DNA of 64,000 nucleotides from Polaribacter sp. Z022 (GTDB lineage Bacteria; Bacteroidota; Bacteroidia; Flavobacteriales; Flavobacteriaceae). Made by a program: the position numbers and the translations under genes. Below the pieces are notes generated by a model, which was given only the letters and a program-made list of their open reading frames with translations, was not told the origin of the DNA and ran no database searches. Shown in pieces: positions 17,752-32,546 of this stretch (the stretch's first letter is position 1; every line of letters starts with the position of its first letter). The DNA is taken from the NCBI RefSeq assembly GCF_023555495.1, contig NZ_JALCZO010000003.1, positions 578,896 through 642,895 of the forward strand, in the 5' to 3' direction.

Positions 17752-17828
17752 TTGTCATTTCGACTTTATGGAGAAATCTTATTTTGAGATTTCTCAATCG
17801 CTTAAAAAAGCTCATTTCGAAATGACAA
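17752..17828. repeat. Nested inverted repeat, GTCATTTCGA-type intergenic element
   Basis: Outer arms TTGTCATTTCGA (17752-17763) and TCGAAATGACAA (17817-17828) are perfect 12-bp complements; inside them GAGAAATCT (17771-17779) pairs with AGATTTCTC (17787-17795) over a 7-base loop. Elements with these arms are, from memory, common between genes in Bacteroidota. It could fold in RNA from either strand, or be a non-autonomous mobile repeat. Confidence 0.7.
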
Positions 17829-17838
17829 CAAACTATAA

Positions 17839-18435
17839 TTACTCCTTTTCAGCCATTTTTTTAACGTAATCTGTAATAATTACAATTTGTGTTGGACCAA
17901 CTTTACCTTCAATATATTTAGCATTTTCATGATCTAAAGAAATTCTACGAACTGCAGTTCCTTGTTTTGCAACCATACTAGAGCCCTTTACTTTTAAATC
18001 TTTTATTAAAACCACAGAGTCTCCTGCTTGTAAAATTGCACCATTTGCATCTCTGTGAATAATTTTTTCGCTTTCGTCTAAATGATCTCCAGATTCTTTA
18101 GCAAAACGTAATTCATCATCTTCTAAATACATCATATCTAGTAAATCTTGTGGCCAACCTTCTTTTCTTAAACGTGATAACATTCTCCAAGCAACTACTT
18201 TTACAGCTCTGTGCTCAGACCACATAGAATCGTTTAAACAACGCCAGTGATTTGCATCTGTTTCCTCTGGATTTTCTACTTGAGTTATACAAGTTTCACA
18301 AGCTAATAAACTACCATCTACTCCACCTCCACCAGTTAATTTTGGTTTTACTTCGTAAATTGATAAGTTATTTGTAGAAGCACATAATTCGCATTGATTA
18401 CCACTTCTGTTTTCTAAATCTTGTTGTAAACTCAT
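17839..18435 (-). CDS. PhnA-domain (YjdM-like) zinc-ribbon protein
   Basis: A 198-residue cytoplasmic protein. The N-terminus has two CxxC pairs (CELCAS at about 16-19 and CETCIT at about 46-49) forming a zinc ribbon, and the C-terminal 70 residues (GDSVVLIKDLKVKGSS onward) are the PhnA/YjdM domain. The name comes from an old link to phosphonate use; the function of the domain is not established, and no phosphonate genes lie nearby. A -7-like box TACTTTTG (complement of 18454-18461) lies upstream but without a clear -33 partner. Confidence 0.82.
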   Translation of the reverse strand: MSLQQDLENRSGNQCELCASTNNLSIYEVKPKLTGGGGVDGSLLACETCITQVENPEETDANHWRCLNDSMWSEHRAVKVVAWRMLSRLRKEGWPQDLLDMMYLEDDELRFAKESGDHLDESEKIIHRDANGAILQAGDSVVLIKDLKVKGSSMVAKQGTAVRRISLDHENAKYIEGKVGPTQIVIITDYVKKMAEKE

Positions 18436-18494
18436 ATTATAATTTTTGTATCACAAAAGTACATTTTTAAAGTAAAACTCTTTATTTTTATCGA

Positions 18495-18998
18495 ATGAAA
18501 TTAGAAAGTGAAAGACTTATTATTAGAGATTTTACCATAGGTGATGCTCCTTTTTATTTTGAATTATTTAATGATCCTGATTGGATTCGTTTTATCTCTG
18601 ATAAAAACTTAAAATCTGTTGATGAAACTGAAGTTTATCTAAAAAAAATGCAACTCGAAAATTCTAAAATGGGTGGTTTAGGATTTTTTACAGTAATCTT
18701 AAAAGAAACCAATGAAGCTATTGGTACTTCTACAGCTTTACAAAGAGAAAAAGTAAATTTTATAGATATTGGTTATGGTTTTTTACCAAAAGGTAGAGGT
18801 AAAGGTTATGCTTTTGAAGCTACAAAATTGATTATAGAATATGTACGCAACAAGTTTAACCAAGAAAAAGTATTGGCTTTTACGATTCCTGAAAATAAAA
18901 ATTCTCAAAAACTATTAAAGAAATTAGATTTTAAATTTACAGGTTATCAAAATATTTTTGATGATGAAGAAGATGCTGTTTTTGAGTATATTTTTTAA
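18495..18998 (+). CDS. GNAT-family N-acetyltransferase
   Basis: A 167-residue acetyltransferase of the RimJ/RimL-like type: LESERLIIRDFTIGDAPFYF at the N-terminus, the acetyl-CoA loop LPKGRGKGYAFEAT (Q/RxxGxG/A pattern) and IPENKNSQKLLKKLDF near the end. It would transfer an acetyl group to an amine, perhaps a protein N-terminus or small molecule; the substrate is unknown. It is convergent with the Rdx gene, seven bases between stops. Confidence 0.85.
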   Translation: MKLESERLIIRDFTIGDAPFYFELFNDPDWIRFISDKNLKSVDETEVYLKKMQLENSKMGGLGFFTVILKETNEAIGTSTALQREKVNFIDIGYGFLPKGRGKGYAFEATKLIIEYVRNKFNQEKVLAFTIPENKNSQKLLKKLDFKFTGYQNIFDDEEDAVFEYIF

Positions 18999-19005
18999 AA
19001 AAAAG

Positions 19006-19281
19006 TTACTTTTTTTCTGAATGTCCTAAATCTTTGTTAGGAGCAATTTTATCTCTTACTAGTTGTTTTAAATGTTTAATTTCTGGAAATCCACCATTTT
19101 CTTTTCTGCACCAAATTAATGTTTCATTTACATAAATTTTAAAAATACCTACTGATGAAGGTTGCAATGTAAGTTCATTAATTTCGGTTTCGAAAGTGGT
19201 TAATAATTCTTGTGCCATCCAAGAAGAACGTAATAACCATCTACATTTAGGGCAATATTTTATAACAATTTTTGTTTCCAT
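19006..19281 (-). CDS. SelW/SelT/SelH-like (Rdx family) protein, Cys form
   Basis: A 91-residue protein with the thioredoxin-like Rdx signature near the N-terminus: IKYCPKCRWLLRSSWMAQEL. The CxxC motif here has cysteines at both positions, so no selenocysteine is used. The rest (SVGIFKIYVNETLIWCRKENGGFPEIKHLKQLVRD) matches the family strand-helix pattern. A redox role is presumed for the family. It starts four bases after adenine deaminase and is probably co-transcribed with it. Confidence 0.85.
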   Translation of the reverse strand: METKIVIKYCPKCRWLLRSSWMAQELLTTFETEINELTLQPSSVGIFKIYVNETLIWCRKENGGFPEIKHLKQLVRDKIAPNKDLGHSEKK

Positions 19282-19284
19282 TAC

Positions 19285-20904
19285 TTAAATTTCTAAAGAT
19301 GTAAATTGAAATGAATTACCATCAAACAAACCTTTGTCAGATAGTTTTAAAGAAGGAATTACTAATAACGCCATAAAAGACAAACTCATATAAGGAGCTC
19401 TTAATTTACTACCCATTTGTTTTGCCATTTTATCTAATTCTGCATAAGCTTTTCCTATTTCTTCAGCAGGTTTGTCTGACATGATTCCTGCAACAGGTAA
19501 TGATACAATTTTTTCTTTTGATTCTGTAACAGCACAAACTCCTCCTCTATTTTCTATGATTAAATTTACAGCTTTACAAATAGCTTCATCAGAAACTCCT
19601 ACTGCAATAATATTATGAGAATCATGCCCAACAGAACTTGCAATGGCACCTTCTTTCAATCCGAAATTTTTAATAAATGCAATGGCTGGTTCATCATTTT
19701 GATAACGATTTACAACTGTCATTTTTAAAACATCTGTTGCTGTATTTGAAACTAAATTTCCATCAATAATTAAAGAATTTGCTTCAATTTGATTGGTAAC
19801 CAATTCTCCATCTAAAGCTTCTATCACTCTAATTTTTTCTGATGAAGATTCAAATCTAAAATCATCTACTTTCTTTTTATCAGTATCAAAATTATTCAAC
19901 ACTTCAAAGTCTACATGTTTTACAAAAGATTCGCCGTTTTTAGCAACTATTTCACCATTTATATACGTTTCTAAAACATTAAAATTTTCTAAATTATCAA
20001 TCACAACAAAATCTGCAAAATCTCCTTTTTGCAACAGACCAACATCTAAGTTATAATGTTTAACAGGGTTTATACAAGCAGCTTGTAGTACTTTAAAAAC
20101 GTCAATTCCTTTAGCAACTGCTCTTTCACATAATTGATTGATATGACCTAATAACAAATCATCTGGATGTTTATCATCTGAACAAAACATCATATTATCA
20201 AAATATTCTGGTAATAAACTAATTAAAGCTTCAAAGTTTTTTGCTGCAGAACCTTCTCTAATGATGACTTTCATTCCTTTTTGCAATTTTTCTAAAGCTT
20301 CATCATAAGTAAAACATTCATGATCTGTAGAAATACCTGCAGAAATATATTTGGTAACATCATCTCCTCTTAAACCTGGAGCATGACCATCAATAGGTTT
20401 GCTATTATTTTTTGCGTGCTGAATTTTTGCTAAAACCTCTGCATCATCAAATAAAACACCAGGATAATTCATCATTTCTGCCAAGTATTTAATGTCTGGA
20501 TTTTCTAGCATTATTTTAATATCATCAGCATTAATAATTGCTCCTGCACTTTCAAAAGAAGTTGCTGGCACACAAGAAGGTGCTCCAAAATTAAATTTTA
20601 ACGGAACTTTTTTTCCGTTTTCAATCATAAAATCAACACCTTTTACACCTAAAACATTGGCAATTTCATGAGGATCAGAAACTGTGGCAACTGTACCATG
20701 TTTTACAGCAATTTTAGCAAATTCAGAAGGAACCAACATAGAACTTTCTATGTGAATATGAGCGTCTACAAAACCAGGTAAAATGTAATTTTCTTTGTTG
20801 TGATTTACTTCTCGAATTTCTAAAATATTGTTGTTTTCTATAACAACTTCTCCTTTAAAAATTCTTTTGTTTTGTATGTCTACGATGTTTCCTTGTACAA
20901 TCAT
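19285..20904 (-). CDS. ade: Adenine deaminase
   Basis: A 539-residue amidohydrolase, the usual length for Ade. Metal-site motifs are visible: HIHIESSM (the HxH of the barrel), the glutamate-containing [17 protein letters not shown] region, and [11 protein letters not shown]. Branch-specific features are [14 protein letters not shown] and the C-terminal [22 protein letters not shown] end. It converts adenine to hypoxanthine and ammonia in the cytoplasm for purine salvage. Start is ATG at 20904 ([11 protein letters not shown]), typical for the family. Confidence 0.94.
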   Translation of the reverse strand: MIVQGNIVDIQNKRIFKGEVVIENNNILEIREVNHNKENYILPGFVDAHIHIESSMLVPSEFAKIAVKHGTVATVSDPHEIANVLGVKGVDFMIENGKKVPLKFNFGAPSCVPATSFESAGAIINADDIKIMLENPDIKYLAEMMNYPGVLFDDAEVLAKIQHAKNNSKPIDGHAPGLRGDDVTKYISAGISTDHECFTYDEALEKLQKGMKVIIREGSAAKNFEALISLLPEYFDNMMFCSDDKHPDDLLLGHINQLCERAVAKGIDVFKVLQAACINPVKHYNLDVGLLQKGDFADFVVIDNLENFNVLETYINGEIVAKNGESFVKHVDFEVLNNFDTDKKKVDDFRFESSSEKIRVIEALDGELVTNQIEANSLIIDGNLVSNTATDVLKMTVVNRYQNDEPAIAFIKNFGLKEGAIASSVGHDSHNIIAVGVSDEAICKAVNLIIENRGGVCAVTESKEKIVSLPVAGIMSDKPAEEIGKAYAELDKMAKQMGSKLRAPYMSLSFMALLVIPSLKLSDKGLFDGNSFQFTSLEI

Positions 20905-20944
20905 TTGCTTTCTGTTTCAAAAACAAATTTACAAAGAATTCACC

Positions 20945-22261
20945 TTATTCAATAGGATAAATAATTACATCTTTGCCTAACCAATTTTGCAGTTTATTGT
21001 ATATTTTTTGTTGATCTTCTTTATTAAAATGTTTAATTCTTGTTCCATGATGTCCTCCTTTTAAAACCATTTTTAAAGCATCAACTTCGGGTATGATATT
21101 TGGTGCACAAGCTCCCCAAGGATCATTACCTCCGTAAATACACAAGATGTTATCACCTTTATTTTCTATATAATTCCTTACTTCTTTTATATAATTTGAA
21201 TTGTAAGTTAAAGATATATTTTGAGGCCCAAAAGAAGCTAAAGAAGTTGTTTTTACATGTTGTAACAAATCTTTAACAGGAGTAAAATCGTAACCATAAT
21301 ACCCTAACTCTGTCATGTGCTGATAAAATGAAGGCAGATAATTATAAATCCCTTTATCGCTAAATAAATAAAACCCAGAAACTTGTTTTAAATAGGTAAA
21401 TATTTCTTCTGAACTTGCTTTTTCATCAGGTATTTCATCACATATACTACCCCATTGCCAAAATGAAAATGGAAATTCTAAAACTGCATGTTCTAATGCT
21501 TCTTCTATTGACATTACAGTAAATGATACTTTCTTTTTGTAAGCATAATCTTTAAACAATTCCATTATTACTGTTCTGTTTTCTAAAACAGATCTTTGAA
21601 ATTTTTGAATTTTATCTCTGCATTCTGGGGTACCAACTGAATTAATTAAATTAGTAGTTCTTATATCTTGTTGAGTATTTATTAACGGTGCAACATAAGG
21701 TACAGCAACATCAATATCGTTTGGATATTTAGACTTGTAAATCATAACTGTTTCTCCTCCTTTACTAATTCCTGTAGACAACCATTTTCTTTTATAAATT
21801 CTTTTAAGTTTAGTAACAATGGAATGATAATCCGCTACAGCTGCATCATTTTTTAAATATTTCCATTGAATAGAATCTGGTCTAGATTTACCGTAAAACC
21901 TGTATTCTACCATTACTTGATTTGCTTTTAAAATCTTACTTAACTCATAAGTTCTATGTCTTGCATTATAACCTTCAGTAATTAAAACCGTTGGCTTTTT
22001 ATAGTCTGAATGAGATATATAAATATGATGTTCAAATGTTCCTGCTTCAATATTATTATGGTCTAAAGGTTGTTGCAAAGTCAATTCAAATGCATTTAAA
22101 AAATGATCAGCAATTTTTACGGAATCTATTTTTGCTTTTGGAAACAAAACTTTTAACTGTTCTTTAAAAGTTAATTTACTTAATTCTACTTTTTTTGTTG
22201 AACAAGAAATTACTGATATACTTACAATTAACAAGAATGTAAATCTTTTAAATGCCTTCAT
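20945..22261 (-). CDS. S37-family (PS-10 / prolyl tri-tetrapeptidyl) aminopeptidase-like lipoprotein
   Basis: A 438-residue protein with a lipoprotein signal (LLIVSISVISCSTKK). The nucleophile elbow is TGISKGGETVM, followed by KSKYPNDIDVAVPYVAPL; FGPQN and ICIYGGNDPWGACAP mark the later active-site loops. This fits peptidase family S37. The characterised Streptomyces relatives, as I recall, release short prolyl peptides such as Gly-Pro-Leu. It is divergent from the hydroxyproline/hydroxylysine operon at 22400, so it may feed that pathway with Gly-Pro-Hyp type peptides. That link is inferred from position. Confidence 0.8.
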   Translation of the reverse strand: MKAFKRFTFLLIVSISVISCSTKKVELSKLTFKEQLKVLFPKAKIDSVKIADHFLNAFELTLQQPLDHNNIEAGTFEHHIYISHSDYKKPTVLITEGYNARHRTYELSKILKANQVMVEYRFYGKSRPDSIQWKYLKNDAAVADYHSIVTKLKRIYKRKWLSTGISKGGETVMIYKSKYPNDIDVAVPYVAPLINTQQDIRTTNLINSVGTPECRDKIQKFQRSVLENRTVIMELFKDYAYKKKVSFTVMSIEEALEHAVLEFPFSFWQWGSICDEIPDEKASSEEIFTYLKQVSGFYLFSDKGIYNYLPSFYQHMTELGYYGYDFTPVKDLLQHVKTTSLASFGPQNISLTYNSNYIKEVRNYIENKGDNILCIYGGNDPWGACAPNIIPEVDALKMVLKGGHHGTRIKHFNKEDQQKIYNKLQNWLGKDVIIYPIE

Positions 22262-22399
22262 ATTTTTTCAAATTTTATTTTCTAAATTTAAACGATGTAA
22301 ACCATTCAAATTAATAGTATATTAACCAAGTCTTGTGTAATATTACGCTAATAAAGGATAAAATGTTATTGATTCGAGCCTTTTTCCTATTTTTAACAA

Positions 22400-23359
22400 A
22401 TGGATAAAATTGAACAAATTAGTGCTGATTTTATAGAAAAAAACACCAATTTTAACGAGTTAATTTCAGAAATTAAACATCATTTTTCTAATGATGAAGT
22501 AATTGTTCCTATGCGTCATCATCATGATTTCCCAAATCCGAATGTAAAAGCAGATTCTACTTTGTTATTAATGCCAGCATGGAATCCCAGTAAAAGTGCA
22601 GGTGTAAAAATTGTTACTGTTAGTCCAGAAAATGGGCAATTTGAAATGCCATCAATTCAAGGAACCTATATTTATTTTGATGCCATAAAAGGATCTATAA
22701 AAGCAATATTAGAAGCAAAAAGTTTAACAGTAAAAAGAACTGCTGCTGCTTCAGCATTAGCATCTTCATATTTATCCAAAGAAAATGCTTCGTCATTATT
22801 AATGATTGGAACAGGTGCTTTATCAATCAATTTAATAAAAGCTCATACTTCTGTTAGACCTATAAAAAAAGTATTTATTTGGGGACGAAATTTTGACAAA
22901 GCAAAACTAATTTGCGAATCGTTAAAAAATGAAGATTTTAATGTAATTCCTATTAAAAATTTTGAAGAAAAAATATCTGAAGTCGATATTATTTCCTGTG
23001 CTACATTATCTAAAACTCCTTTAGTTTTAGGAAAAAATTTAAAAAAGGGGCAACATTTAGATTTGGTTGGTGCTTATAAAAAAGACATGAGAGAAGCAGA
23101 TGATGAAACTATTTCTAAAGCTTCTGTTTACATTGATACTTATCAAGGTGGATTAAAAGAAAGTGGAGATATTGTAATTCCTCTACAAAATGGAACCTTA
23201 AAAGAAGAAGACATAAAAGCAGATTTATTTGATTTATGTTCCAATAAAAAACAAGGGAGAAAATCAAAAGATGAAATAACGCTATTTAAATCTGTAGGGC
23301 ATGCTTTAGAAGATTTAGCTGCTGCAAATTACTACTATAATAAATTTAAAAATGAGTAA
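22400..23359 (+). CDS. Ornithine cyclodeaminase/mu-crystallin family; probable pyrroline-2-carboxylate reductase
   Basis: A 319-residue Rossmann protein with the nucleotide loop MIGTGALSINLIKAH and the family segments KRTAAASALASSYL and DLVGAYKKDMREADDE. Members include ornithine cyclodeaminase, alanine dehydrogenase and delta-1-pyrroline-2-carboxylate reductase. The next gene overlaps it by eight bases and encodes a trans-3-hydroxyproline dehydratase-type protein, whose product is pyrroline-2-carboxylate; reduction of that product to L-proline is therefore the best guess. It opens a five-gene operon. The promoter is unclear: TATTTTTA at 22388-22395 is a weak -7 box. Confidence 0.82.
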   Translation: MDKIEQISADFIEKNTNFNELISEIKHHFSNDEVIVPMRHHHDFPNPNVKADSTLLLMPAWNPSKSAGVKIVTVSPENGQFEMPSIQGTYIYFDAIKGSIKAILEAKSLTVKRTAAASALASSYLSKENASSLLMIGTGALSINLIKAHTSVRPIKKVFIWGRNFDKAKLICESLKNEDFNVIPIKNFEEKISEVDIISCATLSKTPLVLGKNLKKGQHLDLVGAYKKDMREADDETISKASVYIDTYQGGLKESGDIVIPLQNGTLKEEDIKADLFDLCSNKKQGRKSKDEITLFKSVGHALEDLAAANYYYNKFKNE

Positions 23360-24419
23360 AACATATAAAAATATACTTTCTAATTCTAACTTTATACCAA
23401 ATAAAGATTGGTTGCAAATAAAAACAATAGACATGCATACTGGTGGTGAGCCTTTACGTGTTATTGTTGAAGGTTTCCCAGAATTAAAAGGTAAGTCTGT
23501 TTTAGATTATAGAAGATTTTGTAAAGAGAATTTTGACTACTTAAGAACTACTTTAATGTTTGAACCTCGAGGACATGCAGATATGTATGGTTGTATTTTG
23601 TTACCTCCAAATGATGATGAGGGTGATTTTGGTATTATCTTTTTACATAATGAAGGTTATTCAACTATGTGTGGACATGCAATAATTGCTATTTCTACTT
23701 TAGCTATTGAAATGAATTGGATTGAAGTAAAAGAAGGTGACAATATTCTTAAAATTGATGCTCCTTGTGGTAGAATTACTTCTTTTACAAAAGTAAAAAA
23801 CGGAAAAATTATTGGAGTTCGTTTTCATTGTGTACCAAGTTTTGTTGTTGGTTTAGATAGAACTGTAGAAGTAGATGGTTTAGGGAAAGTAACTTATGAT
23901 TTAGCTTATGGGGGCGCTTTTTATGCATATGTAGATCTGGCTAAAAATAATTTTGATTTTGATTTAAATGCAGAATCATATAGAACATTAATATCTAAAG
24001 GAATGGATATTAAGCATGCAGTTATGGAAGTAGACAAAGAAATTTTGCATCCTTTTGAAAAGGATTTGAGTTTTTTATATGGAACCATTTTTATCGATAA
24101 TCAGAAACAATCTTCTGGAAATGACAGTAAAAACGTATGTGTTTTTGCTGAAGGAGAAGTAGATAGATGCCCAACAGGTTCTGGTGTTTCTGGCAGAATA
24201 GCTATTCATAAAGCAAGAAAAGAAATAGATTATGGAGAAACAATAACTATTGAAAGTATAACCAATTCTGTTTTTAAAGGATCTATAATTTCTGAAGAAG
24301 ATTATGGCTCTTTTACTGCTGTAATTCCACAAGTAGAAGGGACTGCTCATATAACAGGAATGAACACTTTTGTAATTGACCCAAATGACCCAATGAAAAA
24401 TGGATTTATTTTAAGATAA
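23352..24419 (+). CDS. trans-3-Hydroxy-L-proline dehydratase-type proline racemase homologue
   Basis: A 355-residue member of the proline racemase family (MHTGGEPLRVI near the start). The first active-site residue is C107 in MCGHAI. The second, a cysteine in racemases and 4-hydroxyproline epimerases, is T275 in DRCPTGSG. A Cys/Thr pair is the hallmark of trans-3-hydroxy-L-proline dehydratases, which eliminate water to form pyrroline-2-carboxylate. So it should not be called a racemase. It overlaps the reductase-like gene upstream by eight bases and the glycosidase downstream by one (TAATG). The second family member in the window, at 37148-38158, has Cys/Cys. Confidence 0.88.
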   Translation: MSKTYKNILSNSNFIPNKDWLQIKTIDMHTGGEPLRVIVEGFPELKGKSVLDYRRFCKENFDYLRTTLMFEPRGHADMYGCILLPPNDDEGDFGIIFLHNEGYSTMCGHAIIAISTLAIEMNWIEVKEGDNILKIDAPCGRITSFTKVKNGKIIGVRFHCVPSFVVGLDRTVEVDGLGKVTYDLAYGGAFYAYVDLAKNNFDFDLNAESYRTLISKGMDIKHAVMEVDKEILHPFEKDLSFLYGTIFIDNQKQSSGNDSKNVCVFAEGEVDRCPTGSGVSGRIAIHKARKEIDYGETITIESITNSVFKGSIISEEDYGSFTAVIPQVEGTAHITGMNTFVIDPNDPMKNGFILR

Positions 24420-26389
24420 TGAGAAACTTAATTTACTTTTTAACTTTTGTAGTGTTTTTTAGTTGTCAAAAAAACACCAAAACAAATTATTTAAAACTCA
24501 GTGAAAATATCCTGAATTATAAGGTAACTCCAAAAACAAAATTTGACAAATCTGGTTTAATGTTTTCAGATCAAGGTGCTTGGTTTGGTTATAGTTTTCC
24601 AGATTCTTTAGCAAATTTTACTGGTTTTTCTGGTCCTTTTTTAATGACCCAACAAAACGGAATTTGGAGCAGTACATCGTTAACAAATATTGTTATAGAA
24701 AATAATCAATGGAATTCTCATATTACAAAAAGTTATAACAGTAATTTAGAACAAGTTTTTATATCTGATAAAATAGAATTTAAACAAGAACTCGTCTATT
24801 CTTCTGGTCATACAGTAATTATAAAATCTACATTAAAAAACAATAGCAAGTCTTTACAAAACATTAATTATTCTTTTAAGAATGAAAAAGTATTAGCTGA
24901 TGGTTTATCTTTTACTTCTAACAAAAACCAACTTACAATACATTCAATAAAAACGGAAGCAATTGGTTATATCATTTTTCCAAACGAGGTATTTTTAAAT
25001 TCTACAGACAGTACATATACTTCTAAAACAATCTCAATAGAATTACAACCTAATGAAATTAAAGAGTTCATAATATCTCAAACATTTATATTCCCAGAAT
25101 ATTCTTGGAATGATGAAAAAAAATCAATTAAAAACTTATCCTTTAATGCTGTTTTAGAAAAAAGAAAAACAGAAAAAAACAACGAATTAAAATCTTTAAT
25201 TGAAAATAGAAAAGAACAATTTTCTGAAGAAAAATATGCTGAAGTTTTGGCAAAAGTAAATTTAACATTGCAAAATAATTGGAGAATTCCAGCAGGAGAA
25301 ATAAAACACGAAGGGTTGTTTCCTAGTTATCATTACAAATGGTTTAATGGTTTTTGGTCTTGGGATTCTTGGAAACATGCAGTTGGTTTATCTTTTTACA
25401 ATACAAAGTTGGCAAAAAAACAAATGAAATTAATGTTTGAATTTCAAAACAAAGATGGTTTTGTTGCTGATTGCGTATATAGAGATACTTTAATTGAAAG
25501 ACATAATTATAGAGATACAAAACCACCTTTATCTGCATGGGCTGTTGCTAAAATTTATGAAAAAGATAAAGATGTAGACTTTGTAAAACATATGTATCCT
25601 AAATTAAAATTGTATCATGAATTTTGGTATAATAAAAGAGATCATGATAAAGATGGTTTGTGCGAGTATGGGTCTACAGATGGAAGTTTAATAGCTGCAA
25701 AATGGGAAAGTGGTATGGATAATGCCATTCGTTTTGACAAATCTAAAATTTTAAAAAATGGTAAAAATGCTTTTTCAATTAATCAAGAATCTGTAGACTT
25801 AAATGCATATTTATATGCTGAAAAAAAATATTTAATTCAACTAGCAAAAGTATTGAATATTGAAAATGATTTAAAAAGATTATCTGATGAAGCAGAAATT
25901 TTAAAAACTAAAATACAATCTCAATTTTACGATGAAAAAGACGGTTGGTTTTATGATACTTCTTTAGATGGAAAAACTTTTATAAAAGGTGAAGGAAGTG
26001 AAGGTTGGACAGCTCTTTGGGCAAATGCAGCAACCCAGGAACAAGCAATTGCTATTAGAAATAAAATGATGAATCCTAAAAAATTCTACACCAAAGTTCC
26101 TTTCCAAACAATGAGCGCAGATCACGAAAAATTTAACCCTTTAAAAGGTTATTGGCGAGGACCAAATTGGTTAGATCAAGCTTATTTTGGAGTAAAAAGT
26201 TTACATAATTATGGTTTTCATGAAGATGCTGATAAAGCTACTATGCAGATTTTAAAAGGAGCTAAAGGAGTATTAGGAAAAGGAAAATCTATTAGAGAAA
26301 ATTATCATCCTTTAACTGGTAAAGGTTTAAATGCACATAACTTTAGTTGGAGTGCTGCTCATATTATTATGCTTTTACAAAAAGATTAA
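24419..26389 (+). CDS. GH63-type alpha-glucosidase lipoprotein (YgjK/trehalase-like fold)
   Basis: A 656-residue protein with a lipoprotein signal ending VVFFSCQK (Cys16). An N-terminal beta-sandwich (about 30-250) precedes an (alpha/alpha)6 barrel with GFWSWDSWKHA, SGMDNAIRFD (acid D434) and RENYHPLTGKG (base E627), followed by FSWSAAHIIMLL. The motifs fit GH63 bacterial enzymes of the E. coli YgjK kind rather than GH37 trehalase. YgjK is known, as I recall, to accommodate Glc-alpha-1,2-Gal. The operon partners (hydroxylysine kinase/lyase fusion, beta-galactosidase) suggest the collagen disaccharide Glc-alpha-1,2-Gal on hydroxylysine as substrate; this is inference. It ends one base before the next start. 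Confidence 0.84.
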   Translation: MRNLIYFLTFVVFFSCQKNTKTNYLKLSENILNYKVTPKTKFDKSGLMFSDQGAWFGYSFPDSLANFTGFSGPFLMTQQNGIWSSTSLTNIVIENNQWNSHITKSYNSNLEQVFISDKIEFKQELVYSSGHTVIIKSTLKNNSKSLQNINYSFKNEKVLADGLSFTSNKNQLTIHSIKTEAIGYIIFPNEVFLNSTDSTYTSKTISIELQPNEIKEFIISQTFIFPEYSWNDEKKSIKNLSFNAVLEKRKTEKNNELKSLIENRKEQFSEEKYAEVLAKVNLTLQNNWRIPAGEIKHEGLFPSYHYKWFNGFWSWDSWKHAVGLSFYNTKLAKKQMKLMFEFQNKDGFVADCVYRDTLIERHNYRDTKPPLSAWAVAKIYEKDKDVDFVKHMYPKLKLYHEFWYNKRDHDKDGLCEYGSTDGSLIAAKWESGMDNAIRFDKSKILKNGKNAFSINQESVDLNAYLYAEKKYLIQLAKVLNIENDLKRLSDEAEILKTKIQSQFYDEKDGWFYDTSLDGKTFIKGEGSEGWTALWANAATQEQAIAIRNKMMNPKKFYTKVPFQTMSADHEKFNPLKGYWRGPNWLDQAYFGVKSLHNYGFHEDADKATMQILKGAKGVLGKGKSIRENYHPLTGKGLNAHNFSWSAAHIIMLLQKD

Positions 26390-32525
<6,136 letters not shown>

Positions 32526-32546
32526 TATTTTCTAAAGTTAGGTAAA

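Noticed and set aside
23352..24419. Calling this gene proline racemase or 4-hydroxyproline epimerase
   Set aside because: The second catalytic cysteine is replaced by threonine (T275), which does not support racemase chemistry.
24419..26389. Trehalase (GH37)
   Set aside because: The SGMDNA and WSWDSWKHA motifs and the operon context fit GH63 better; trehalose use is not supported by any neighbour.
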